Shown here: piece after piece, positions 43,285-51,012 of the stretch
Layout: each line of letters starts with the position of its first letter
Position numbering within the stretch: position 1 is the first letter of the stretch
Origin: Amycolatopsis anabasis
GTDB lineage: Bacteria > Actinomycetota > Actinomycetes > Mycobacteriales > Pseudonocardiaceae
NCBI RefSeq assembly: GCF_009765355.1
Contig: NZ_VTHK01000019.1
Span: 1 to 64,000, forward strand
Direction of reading: 5' to 3'
DNA length: 64,000 bases
Position numbers and translations under genes: made by a program
The notes under the pieces: generated by a model
Database searches by the model: none
Told to the model about the DNA's origin: nothing
The model's input: the letters and a program-made list of their open reading frames with translations, nothing else

Positions 43285-44034
43285 ATGCCCGTCGTGCGAA
43301 GCGACTACGTGCAGTTGCCGATCACCGCGCTCGCCGGGCTGGCCGAACAGGAGAAGGCCGGCGCACTGCACGTCGTGCTGCGCCCGGAACCGTTGTGGCT
43401 GAGCGATGACGAGAAGGTCCTGGCCCGCGAGCGGATGAACCAGGCGCTCACCGAGGCGGGGCTGGTGGACGGCCGCGGCCGGATCGAGGTCGACTTCCTC
43501 GACTGGCTCCCCCTGCTCACCACGCCGTCGATCGAGTACTACGGCTGGGCCAACGACGGCGAGCGCACCTACGGCGTGCTCGCCGCGGCGCGCGGGCTGC
43601 AGGGCATCGTGGCCATCCGGTCCGGCGAAGGCGTGGCGCTGCGGACGGCCCGGCGGGACCGACTGCCCGAAGCCCTCGTCGCCGAACTGCCCGACGTGAC
43701 CCCCGGCGGCGGGCGGCCGCTGATGGTGCGGGTGGCCGATCTCGAAGAGGCCGGGCGGCGGAAGGACGACGTGCCCGGCCCGGAGATCCGGGAACTGGTC
43801 AAGGTGCTGCAACGCCCCGTGCTCGGCACCGGCGAGCTCTACGCGGGCCGCCGCGACGAGCTCAACCGGTACACCCGCCTCGAACAACCGCTGCACTACG
43901 CCGACACCGACTGGGGCCGCTACCTCAACTACACCGCGGGAACCGGGAGCGACGCGGAGGTCCACCTCGCCCCCGGTTCGCGGTCGGCGCTGGTCGAGAC
44001 GTTGCTCAAGCTGGAGCAGACCCTGGATTCCTGA
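43285..44034 (+). CDS. espG: ESX secretion-associated chaperone EspG
   Basis: A 249-residue EspG-family protein (VVRSDYVQLPITALAGLA, EYYGWANDGERTYGVLAAA, GEGVALRTARRDRLPEALV). EspG binds the tips of PE/PPE-type substrates in the cytoplasm and keeps them soluble until they are exported by the ESX machine. It follows the PPE-like gene by 21 bases. No ESX core genes (eccB, eccC, eccD, mycP) are in the window, so the machine must be elsewhere. It overlaps the convergent ABC-F gene by 29 bases. Confidence 0.9.
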   Translation: MPVVRSDYVQLPITALAGLAEQEKAGALHVVLRPEPLWLSDDEKVLARERMNQALTEAGLVDGRGRIEVDFLDWLPLLTTPSIEYYGWANDGERTYGVLAAARGLQGIVAIRSGEGVALRTARRDRLPEALVAELPDVTPGGGRPLMVRVADLEEAGRRKDDVPGPEIRELVKVLQRPVLGTGELYAGRRDELNRYTRLEQPLHYADTDWGRYLNYTAGTGSDAEVHLAPGSRSALVETLLKLEQTLDS

Positions 44035-45649
44035 CCTCGGGCGCCCCGGTTTCCCGCAGGCGGCCACCGGCGAGCCGCAGCCAGCGGTTCACGTTGACCT
44101 CGGCGAGAAACCGTTCGTCGTGGCTGACCACCACGAACGCGCCCTGGTAGGCGTTGAGCGCACCCTCCAACTGGCCCACGCTGACCAGGTCGAGGTTGTT
44201 CGTCGGTTCGTCCAGCAGCAACAGCTGGGGCGCCGGTTCGGCGAACAGGACGCAGGCCAGGGTGGCGCGCAGCCGCTCGCCACCGGAGAGCACCCCGGCC
44301 GGGAGGTGGGCGCGGGAGCCCCGGAACAGGAAGCGCGCGAGCAGGTTCATCCGCTGCGCCTGCGGCATACCGGGTGCGAACGCGGCCAGGTTCTCCGCCA
44401 CCGTGCGGTCGAGGTCGAGCAGATCGAGCCGCTGGGAGAGGTAGGCGATCCTGCCGTCGGCCCGTTTGACCTCCCCGCTCTCCGGTTCCAGGTCGCCGTG
44501 GATCAGGCGCAGCAGGGTGGACTTCCCGACGCCGTTGGGCCCGGTCAACGCGATCCGCTCGGGGCCCCGGATCGCCAGGTCGATGCCCTCGAAGAGCGTC
44601 CGGTCACCGCGCTGGATCCGCATCCGCTCGCCGAGGAAGACCATGCGTCCGGCGGGGACGTTGGTTCCCGGTAGTTCCAGCGCGATCTTCTGCTCGTCGC
44701 GCAGGGCGCGGCTCGCTTCGTCGAGCCGGGCCCGGGCGTCGCTGACCCGCGCGGCGTGCGTGCCGTCCGCCTTCCCCGCCGACTCCTGGGCACGCCGCTT
44801 CAACCCGCCGGCGACGATCTTCGGCAGCCCCGCGTCCTTGACGTTGCGGGCGGCGTTGCTCGCCCGGCGGGCGGCCCGCTCGCGGGCCTGCTGCATCTCC
44901 CGCTTCTCCCGCTTGACCTCCTGCTCGGCGTTGCGGACGTTCTTCTCGGCGACCTCGCGTTCAGCGCGCACGGCCTGCTCGTAGTCGGTGAAGTTCCCGC
45001 CGTGGAACCGGATCTCGCCCCGGTCGAGCTCGGCGATGCGGTCCATGCGGTCGAGCAGCGCCCGGTCGTGGCTGACCAGCAGCAGGCAGCCGGTCCACTC
45101 CTCGAGCACGCCGTACAGCTTGCGGCGCGCGTCCAGGTCGAGGTTGTTGGTCGGCTCGTCGAGCAGCAGGACGTCGGGCCGCTTGAGCAACTGCGCCGCC
45201 AGGCCGAGCGAGACGACCTGGCCACCGCTGAGGGTGTGCAGGCGCCGGGCGAAGGGCACGTCCCCGAGGCCGAGCCGGTCGAGCTGGGCCCGGGTGCGCT
45301 CCTCGATGTCCCAGTCGTTGCCGATCGCGGTGAAGTGCTCCTCGCTCGCGTCCCCGGATTCAACGGCTTCCAGCGCCCTGAGCACCGGAGCGATGCCCAG
45401 GACCTCGGCCACGGTCAGGCCCCCGGCGAACGGCAGGTTCTGCGGGAGGTAACCGAGCACTCCCTGCACGGACACGGTCCCGCCGCCGGGCCGGTACTCG
45501 CCCGCGATCAGTTTGAGCAGTGTGCTCTTACCGGCGCCGTTCGGCGCGACCAGGCCCGTGCGGCCGCCGCCGACGGTGAACGACAGGTCCTGGAACACCG
45601 GGGTGTCGTCGGACCAGGAAAAGGAAAGATTCGAACAGACGATGAACAT
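44006..45649 (-). CDS. ABC-F ATPase, antibiotic-resistance type
   Basis: A 547-residue protein with two ABC domains and no membrane part. Walker A motifs APNGAGKST and GPNGVGKST, two DEPTNNLD blocks, signatures LSGGQVVSL and LSGGERLRA. The inter-domain linker is long and charged (KNVRNAEQEVKREKREMQQA, GLPKIVAGGLKRRAQESAGK), the feature of ABC-F proteins that reach the ribosome's peptidyl-transferase centre and displace antibiotics. ATG at 45649 (MFIVCSNLSFSW). The leader holds a short peptide and a hairpin, suggesting induction by ribosome stalling. Housekeeping EttA-type ABC-Fs are less likely because of the linker and context. Confidence 0.9.
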   Translation of the reverse strand: MFIVCSNLSFSWSDDTPVFQDLSFTVGGGRTGLVAPNGAGKSTLLKLIAGEYRPGGGTVSVQGVLGYLPQNLPFAGGLTVAEVLGIAPVLRALEAVESGDASEEHFTAIGNDWDIEERTRAQLDRLGLGDVPFARRLHTLSGGQVVSLGLAAQLLKRPDVLLLDEPTNNLDLDARRKLYGVLEEWTGCLLLVSHDRALLDRMDRIAELDRGEIRFHGGNFTDYEQAVRAEREVAEKNVRNAEQEVKREKREMQQARERAARRASNAARNVKDAGLPKIVAGGLKRRAQESAGKADGTHAARVSDARARLDEASRALRDEQKIALELPGTNVPAGRMVFLGERMRIQRGDRTLFEGIDLAIRGPERIALTGPNGVGKSTLLRLIHGDLEPESGEVKRADGRIAYLSQRLDLLDLDRTVAENLAAFAPGMPQAQRMNLLARFLFRGSRAHLPAGVLSGGERLRATLACVLFAEPAPQLLLLDEPTNNLDLVSVGQLEGALNAYQGAFVVVSHDERFLAEVNVNRWLRLAGGRLRETGAPEVRNPGSAPA

Positions 45650-45708
45650 GCGGGAGACCTCGGGTGAGATGCGGGCGGCACAGAAACGCCCAGCAGGGAA
45701 CAGGAGAC

Positions 45709-45743
45709 GACGACATGGCCGGGTATCACCCGGAGATGTCGTC
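45709..45743 (-). promoter_or_regulatory. leader hairpin of ABC-F gene
   Basis: Two stacked stems, GACGACAT/ATGTCGTC outside and CCGGGT/ACCCGG inside, surround a three-base loop. It begins 60 bases upstream of the ABC-F start and overlaps the last codons and stop of the leader peptide, so a ribosome stalled on the leader would melt or block it. No T-run follows, so it may act by blocking transcription (Rho) or by sequestering downstream RNA. Confidence 0.65.
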
Positions 45744-45755
45744 TTCACCTGCCAC
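45726..45755 (-). CDS. 9-residue leader peptide upstream of ABC-F gene
   Basis: The reading frame MAGEDDISG starts with GTG, has GGGGAG 7 bases upstream (45763-45768) and ends in a TGA inside the hairpin loop. Short leader ORFs of this kind regulate several ABC-F and methyltransferase resistance genes by antibiotic-dependent stalling. Ribosome-binding site, start and stop placement are seen; translation and the stalling signal are inferred. Confidence 0.5.
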   Translation of the reverse strand: MAGEDDISG

Positions 45756-45816
45756 GCCTGGTCTCCCCTAGTTCAGGATCACTCCCCCGCCACCGTAGCA
45801 GAGGAGGCCTCCTCGC

Positions 45817-47334
45817 TCACACCGGAATCGCGAACCGGGACACCGCCTCGATCAAACCCTCCACAGTGGACTCCTCGCTCGCCCAGGCCACGTGGCCGTC
45901 GGGACGCAGGAGCAGGCCGGTCAGCTCGGGCCGCGAAACGGACTTGGTGGTGAGGACCCGCACGTCCCAGTTCGCTGCCACCGCACGCAGTTCCGCGGAA
46001 TCGGCGAGGTCCAGCAGCAGCGGCTTGCCGTCGGCGCAGTGCCCGCCGAGCCGGGTGCCGTCGGCGAACTCCAGATCCGGCGCGCTGAACCCGACCATCG
46101 GATGCCCGTCGCCGAGGTCGTAGCGGTGCAGCACCCCGGACAGCTTCTTGGCCAGATAGGTGGCCCCGTCCCGGGTCCGCAGGAGATCGGTCACCACGCC
46201 GTGCAGGGCGTGCGCGCGCGGATCGGACCGCATCAACGCGACCTGCGCGCGCGTCCACTCCAGCACCCACGCGCCGATCGGATGCCGTTCGGTCGTGTAG
46301 GTGTCGAGCAAACCCTCCGGCGCCCGGCCCTGGATCGTCGCCGCCAGCTTCCAGCCCAGGTTGACCGCGTCCCCGATGCCGAGATTGAGCCCCTGCCCGC
46401 CGAACGGCGAGTGCACGTGCGCGGCGTCCCCCGCCAGCAGGACCCGGCCCCGCCGGTAGGTGGTCGCCTGCCGCGCGTTGTCGGTGGCGCGGGTCGCCGA
46501 GCGCACCGCGGTGACGGTGACCTCGACACCCGAGGTCTTGCGCAGGCTCGCCTGCAACTCGGCGGCCGTGATCGGCGCTTCGCGGTCGGCGGGCGGGCTG
46601 TCGAACTCGACGCTCAGGATCCGGCCCGGGATCGGCCCGTGCACGTAGATCCCGTTCTCCGTGCGGTTCCAGCCGGGGCGCAACTCCTCGGCGCCTTCGA
46701 GGTCCACGATCGCCTGGTACGCGGTGATCGACGGATCGGTTCCGGGGAAGTCGAAACCGGTCAGCTTGCGCACCTGGCTGCGCCCCCCGTCGCAGCCGAC
46801 CAGCCAGCCCGCCCGCAGCGACGACTCTCCGAAGTGGACGGTCACACCGTCGTCGTCCGCGTCGAAGCCGGTGACCTCCACCCCGCGCCGCACGGTCACG
46901 CCGAGTTCGGCGGCCCGCTCGGCGAGGATCGCCTCGATGGCCTGCTGCCCGACCGCCATCACGCCCGCGACCGGGCCGACGTCGCGGAAGTCCGGATCGT
47001 CGTAGTCGACCAGGTCCCCGCCGACCATGATCCCGGCGAAATGTCCCGCGAACATCGGTTTCTTCCGCGGCGCGGCGACGACGTCCGCCCCCCTGGACCG
47101 CCGGAATTCCAGCATCCGCTCGATACCGAGCCGTTGCTCCTCCTGCAACGCCCCCAACATCCCGCGCCGGTAGAACGCCTCACCGGTCGGCAGGTTGATC
47201 GCGCCCGCCTTGATCGTCTGGTCGATCTCGGTGAGTCGTTCGAGCACGACGACGTCCACCCCGGCCAGGCCCAGTTCGCACGCCAGCATCAGGCCGACCG
47301 GCCCCCCGCCGCAGATCGCCACCTCGTAGTCCAT
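45817..47334 (-). CDS. FAD-dependent aromatic monooxygenase (PHBH fold, Rox-like)
   Basis: A 505-residue class A flavoprotein hydroxylase. FAD motif EVAICGGGPVGLMLACELG; DG motif region GCDGGRSQVRKL; GD motif RVLLAGDAAHVHSPFGGQGL; and a C-terminal thioredoxin-like domain. Relatives are polyketide hydroxylases and rifampicin monooxygenases that inactivate the drug. It lies between a divergent TetR gene and the ABC-F leader, a setting that suggests drug or xenobiotic handling. Exact substrate unknown. Confidence 0.88.
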   Translation of the reverse strand: MDYEVAICGGGPVGLMLACELGLAGVDVVVLERLTEIDQTIKAGAINLPTGEAFYRRGMLGALQEEQRLGIERMLEFRRSRGADVVAAPRKKPMFAGHFAGIMVGGDLVDYDDPDFRDVGPVAGVMAVGQQAIEAILAERAAELGVTVRRGVEVTGFDADDDGVTVHFGESSLRAGWLVGCDGGRSQVRKLTGFDFPGTDPSITAYQAIVDLEGAEELRPGWNRTENGIYVHGPIPGRILSVEFDSPPADREAPITAAELQASLRKTSGVEVTVTAVRSATRATDNARQATTYRRGRVLLAGDAAHVHSPFGGQGLNLGIGDAVNLGWKLAATIQGRAPEGLLDTYTTERHPIGAWVLEWTRAQVALMRSDPRAHALHGVVTDLLRTRDGATYLAKKLSGVLHRYDLGDGHPMVGFSAPDLEFADGTRLGGHCADGKPLLLDLADSAELRAVAANWDVRVLTTKSVSRPELTGLLLRPDGHVAWASEESTVEGLIEAVSRFAIPV

Positions 47335-47419
47335 CGATTCTCCCCATCTGTCTCGGTGGCACCATCATGCCGATAATCTTGGACCGAGTCAAAGTTTATG
47401 ACAGGTATATGATCGGGTC

Positions 47420-48049
47420 ATGGCGAAGCAAGGGTTGCGCGAGCAGAAGAAGCAGGCGACCCGCCGGCACATCTCGAACGTGGCGACCGCCCTGTTCATC
47501 CAACACGGCTTCGACAACGTGACGGTGGCCGAGGTCGCCGAGGCGGCGAACGTCTCGAAGATGACGGTCTTCAACTACTTCCCGCGCAAGGAGGACCTCT
47601 TCCTCGACCGGCACGCCGACCGGCTGGCCGAACTGGAGCAGGTGATCACCGAACGCGCGCCGGGCGAGCCGGTGGTGACCGCGATGCGCCGCTACCACCA
47701 CGAACTGCTCGCCTCCGGCCACCCGCTCTCCGGCGCGATCGAGGGGGTGACCGGCTTCTGGTCGGTGCTGCGGTCCAGCCCGGCCCTGATGAACCGGATG
47801 AACGAGCAGGGCCACGAGCTCGGGGACGCGCTGGCGAAGGTCCTCGCGGCGGAGATCGAGGACGACAACCGCGCCCGGGTGGTCGCCCGCCTGCTCTCCG
47901 GTGTCATCTCGGCGATCTTCGGGAACGCCGTGCGGCGCATCCTGGACGGCGACGACGTCGAGGAGGTCCGGCGCGATCAGGCGAGCTTCATCGACGACGC
48001 CTTCGATCTGCTGGAGCACGGGATCGGCGACTACGGCGCACACTCCTGA
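47420..48049 (+). CDS. TetR family transcriptional regulator
   Basis: A 209-residue repressor: HTH at about residues 10-52 (QATRRHISNVATALFIQHG, AANVSKMTVFNYFPRKEDL). It diverges from the flavin monooxygenase gene with an 85-base gap; ATGAC-N14-GTCAT around its own start (47398-47421) is a possible operator. Most likely it controls the monooxygenase. The codon pattern is normal. Confidence 0.92.
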   Translation: MAKQGLREQKKQATRRHISNVATALFIQHGFDNVTVAEVAEAANVSKMTVFNYFPRKEDLFLDRHADRLAELEQVITERAPGEPVVTAMRRYHHELLASGHPLSGAIEGVTGFWSVLRSSPALMNRMNEQGHELGDALAKVLAAEIEDDNRARVVARLLSGVISAIFGNAVRRILDGDDVEEVRRDQASFIDDAFDLLEHGIGDYGAHS

Positions 48050-48065
48050 CCGGGAGGCGGAAGGC

Positions 48066-48347
48066 ATGCGGTCGGCGCGGACCGTCTTCGCCCACGCGCA
48101 GGTCACCGCCGTCCCGCTCGGCGCCACCAACCGGACCCCGGTCGATCAGTCCTATGTGGACAAGATCGGCGCCACCGCGGAAACCGAAGAGGCGCGGTTG
48201 GCGCACACGATCTTCACCCAACCGGATATGCCGCCGCAGATCGCGGGCGGCGAGGTGTTCTGGCGGGATCCGCTCGCCGCGGTCTCCCTGACCCGCGACC
48301 GGCACGTGGTGACCTACCGGCGCGAACCTCGCCGGGCTGAACGGGCG
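48066..48347 (+). pseudogene. truncated nucleoside hydrolase relic
   Basis: A frame in the 298-base gap between TetR and moxR reads VTAVPLGATNRTPVDQSYVD, EEARLAHTIFTQPDMPP and GGEVFWRDPLAAVSLTRDRH, the C-terminal part of inosine-uridine nucleoside hydrolases. The N-terminal metal-binding DxDxxxDD half is absent, and there is no proper stop before the frame runs antisense to moxR. I call it a remnant. The start at 48066 is only the first ATG. Confidence 0.6.
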
Positions 48348-49223
48348 CTAGGCGAGCAAAGCGTCCAGTTTGGCGCGCACCCGGTCGAGGTCCTCGCTGT
48401 ACTTGAGCACCGCGCCGAGCGTGCGCGCGGCGGATTCGGCGTCCAGTTCGTCGCGCTCCAGGGCCAGCAGCGCCTGCGCCCAGTCGAGCGATTCGGCGAC
48501 CCCGGGCGGTTTCAGCAGTTCCAGATCGCGCAGCTTGCGCACCGCCCCGGCGACCTGCGCCGCCAGCCGTTCCCCGATGCCCGGCACCCGGCGGCGCAGG
48601 ATCGCGATCTCCCGCGCGAGATCCGGATGCTCCAGCCAGTGGTACAGGCAGCGCCGCTTGAGCGCGTCGTGCACCTCGCGGGTGCGGTTGGAGGTGAGCA
48701 CCACCAGCGGCGGGGTTTCGGCCCGCACCTCGCCGAACTCGGGAATGGTCACCGCGTTCTCGTCCAGCAGCTGCAGCAGGAACGCCTCGAACTCGTCGTC
48801 GGCGCGGTCGATCTCGTCGACCAGCAGCACGCACGGGGACGCGGTCAGCGCGCGCAGCAGCGGCCGTGCGAGCAGGAACCGTTCGGTGTAGAGGGACCGC
48901 TCGGCGACCTCGGCGTCGAGCCGGTCCTCGGCCGCTTCGAGCGCGCGCAGGTGCAGCAGCTGGCGCGGGAAGTCCCATTCGTACAACGCCTGCGCCGCGT
49001 CGATGCCCTCGTGGCACTGCAGCCGGATCAGCGGCAGGTCCAGCCCCTGCGCGAGACCTACCGCGAGCGAGGTCTTCCCGGTCCCCGGCTCGCCTTCGCA
49101 GAACAGCGGCCGCCGCATCCGCAACGCCAGGAACGCGGCCGTGGCCACGCCGTCGTCGGCGAGGTACCCGATGCCGTCGAGAAGCCGCGCCAGCTCCTCC
49201 GGCGAACCGATTTGACCCGTCAC
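48348..49223 (-). CDS. coxD: MoxR-family AAA+ ATPase CoxD
   Basis: A 291-residue ATPase. Walker A GEPGTGKTS at residues 43-51, Walker B CVLLVDEIDRADDEFE near 131, sensor 1 VVLTSNRTREVHDALKRRCL. CoxD-type MoxR proteins are chaperones needed, with CoxE, to build the CO-dehydrogenase-type active site. GTG start. It is 6 bases after the mobA-like gene, in a run that continues from the pca operon, and is split from coxE by the 40.9-48.3 kb block. Confidence 0.9.
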   Translation of the reverse strand: MTGQIGSPEELARLLDGIGYLADDGVATAAFLALRMRRPLFCEGEPGTGKTSLAVGLAQGLDLPLIRLQCHEGIDAAQALYEWDFPRQLLHLRALEAAEDRLDAEVAERSLYTERFLLARPLLRALTASPCVLLVDEIDRADDEFEAFLLQLLDENAVTIPEFGEVRAETPPLVVLTSNRTREVHDALKRRCLYHWLEHPDLAREIAILRRRVPGIGERLAAQVAGAVRKLRDLELLKPPGVAESLDWAQALLALERDELDAESAARTLGAVLKYSEDLDRVRAKLDALLA

Positions 49224-49229
49224 AACCAG

Positions 49230-49796
49230 CTAGCGTAGATCGTCGGGCCGGTCCACGTCGGCCCCGCGGCCGAGGTCGCCGCATTCGATCAGCCGGAGAT
49301 CCGCCCGTCCGGAAAGCCAGTCCCGCGCGTCCCGGTCACCGCGGGCGCTGTCCGCGATCTCGTCGAACCAACGCCTGCCGAACAGCACCGGATGCCCGGG
49401 TACGCCGTCGAAACTCGCGCGGGCGACCGCCTCGGGGCCCGCGTTCGCCAGCAGCCGGTCGACTACCGGCGGGCCGGTCCAGGGCAGGTCCACCAGGTGC
49501 ACGAGCACGGCGTCGCAGTCCAGTTCGCGGACGGCCCGCAGTCCCGCGCGCAGCGACGCGCCCATCCCGGTCGCCCAGTCCTCGGCGACCACCGCGATCG
49601 ACGGATCCGGCAGCAGGGCGCGCGCGGCCTCTGCCTCCGCGCCGAGCACCACGCGCACGGGCGCGCAGCCGCCCCCGGTCAGCGTGCGCAAAGCACGCAG
49701 CAACAAGGGTTCCCCGTCCAGTTCGACCAGGGCCTTCGGCTGCCCGAAGCGTCTGCCCGCCCCCGCGGCGAGCAGCAGACCGGCTACGTCACCCAC
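49230..49796 (-). CDS. MobA-like nucleotidyltransferase (molybdenum cofactor cytidylyl/guanylyltransferase)
   Basis: A 188-residue NTP-transferase fold: LLLAAGAGRRFGQPKALVEL near the N terminus, then VLVHLVDLPWTGPPVV and GVPGHPVLFGRRWFDE. Of the MobA/MocA type, it would attach CMP or GMP to molybdopterin for the cox-type hydroxylase; relatives with xanthine dehydrogenases are mostly MocA (CTP). GTG start overlapping the IclR stop by 8 bases. Confidence 0.85.
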   Translation of the reverse strand: MGDVAGLLLAAGAGRRFGQPKALVELDGEPLLLRALRTLTGGGCAPVRVVLGAEAEAARALLPDPSIAVVAEDWATGMGASLRAGLRAVRELDCDAVLVHLVDLPWTGPPVVDRLLANAGPEAVARASFDGVPGHPVLFGRRWFDEIADSARGDRDARDWLSGRADLRLIECGDLGRGADVDRPDDLR

Positions 49797-50595
49797 GTTT
49801 GGCGTGCGCGGCGGGGGCGACCGCGAGGTCGGCTTCGATCCGGGCGGCGGCGGCCAGCAGCGGCGGCACCATCTCGCCGCGCACGGATTCCGGGGTGGTC
49901 CGGCTGGCGTGGGTGGACACGTTCACCGCGGCCACCACCGCGCCGTGCCGGTCGCGGATCGGCGCGGCGACCGACCGCAAGCCCTCCTCGAGCTCCTGGT
50001 CGACCATGGCCCAGCCCTGTTCGCGCACCTTGACCAGTTCGGCGCGCAGCGCGGCGGGCGAGGTCAGGGTGTGCGAGGTGAGCCGGGTCAGCTCGGCCTC
50101 GGCGAGGTAGGCGGCGAGCGCGTCGGCGTCCAGCCCGGCGAGCAGCACGTGACCCATCGAGGTCGCGTGCGCGGGGAACCGGGTGCCGACGTTGATCGTG
50201 ACGGTCATGATCCGGGACACCGCGACCCGGGCGATGTAGACGATGTCGCCGCCCTCCAGCACGGAGACCGAACTGGACTCGTGCACCTCCGCCGACAGCC
50301 GCTCCAGATGCGGCTGCGCGACCTCAGGAAGGGACAAACTGGACAGAAAGGCGTAGCCGAGTTCCAGCACGCGCGCGGTGAGCGAGAAGTGCTTGCCGTC
50401 GGTGCGGACGTACCCGAGGTCGGCCAGGGTCAGCAGGAACCGGCGGGCCGCGGCCCTGGTCAGGCCGGTGACCCGGGCGACCTCACTCAGCGTGAGTTCG
50501 GGCGCGCCCGCGTTGAACGCCTTGATCACCGCCAGGCCGCGTTCCAGCGACTGCACGTGGTGCGCACCGCGCGTGCCTTCCCCGACCTCGTCCAT
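49789..50595 (-). CDS. IclR family regulator of the pca operon (PcaR/PcaU-like)
   Basis: A 268-residue IclR protein: winged HTH at about residues 12-72 (HVQSLERGLAVIKAFNAG, GLTRAAARRFLLTLADLGYV) and an effector domain (GTRFPAHATSMGHVLLAGL, VDQELEEGLRSVAAPIRD) characteristic of protocatechuate or 3-oxoadipate responsive members. It follows pcaC by 9 bases, so it is probably made with the operon it regulates; a candidate site lies in front of pcaI. Confidence 0.88.
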   Translation of the reverse strand: MDEVGEGTRGAHHVQSLERGLAVIKAFNAGAPELTLSEVARVTGLTRAAARRFLLTLADLGYVRTDGKHFSLTARVLELGYAFLSSLSLPEVAQPHLERLSAEVHESSSVSVLEGGDIVYIARVAVSRIMTVTINVGTRFPAHATSMGHVLLAGLDADALAAYLAEAELTRLTSHTLTSPAALRAELVKVREQGWAMVDQELEEGLRSVAAPIRDRHGAVVAAVNVSTHASRTTPESVRGEMVPPLLAAAARIEADLAVAPAAHAKRG

Positions 50596-50604
50596 AGGCC
50601 AACT

Positions 50605-51012
50605 CTATAGGCCGTTCGGCGGTTGGGCGGTGGGCTCACCCAGTTCGGCGAGGGTGCGCTGCGCGATGGCCAGCGCGGCGTTCGCGGCGGGCACCCCGGC
50701 GTAGACCCCGGTGTGCAGCAGCACCTCGCCGATCTCCGCCGCGGAAAGTCCATTATGGACAGCCGCGCGGACGTGCATGGCGAGTTCGTCGTGGCAGTGC
50801 AGGGCGGTCAGCGCGGCCAGCGTGATGCAGCTGCGGGTGCGCCGGTCCAGTCCGGGGCGGGTCCAGATCGAGCCCCAGGCCGATCGGGTGATGTAGTCCT
50901 GGAAGGGCGCGGTGAACTCGGTGGTGCGGGCGATGGCGCGGTCGACGTGCTCGTCGCCGAGCACCTCCCGGCGCACGCGCATCCCGGCCTCGTAGCGCTC
51001 GTCCTCGGTCAC
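50605..51012 (-). CDS. pcaC: 4-carboxymuconolactone decarboxylase
   Basis: A 135-residue alkylhydroperoxidase-fold enzyme that converts 4-carboxymuconolactone to 3-oxoadipate enol-lactone. Family blocks: RYEAGMRVRREVLGDEHV, WTRPGLDRRTRSCITLA, HVRAAVHNGLSAAEIGEVLL. Here it is separate from pcaD, whereas many actinomycetes carry a pcaDC fusion (pcaL). GTG start at 51012 with AGGGGG 4 bases upstream and a GTGA overlap with pcaD. Confidence 0.93.
   Translation of the reverse strand: MTEDERYEAGMRVRREVLGDEHVDRAIARTTEFTAPFQDYITRSAWGSIWTRPGLDRRTRSCITLAALTALHCHDELAMHVRAAVHNGLSAAEIGEVLLHTGVYAGVPAANAALAIAQRTLAELGEPTAQPPNGL

Noticed and set aside
45528..45716. 62-residue frame starting in the ABC-F leader hairpin (ATG at 45716)
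   Set aside because: It runs out of frame through the ABC-F start; could be a second leader element but has no ribosome-binding site and low-quality sequence.
47901..49238. Long plus-strand frame from TetR through moxR
   Set aside because: Only its 48066-48347 portion resembles a protein (nucleoside hydrolase relic); the rest is antisense to moxR.
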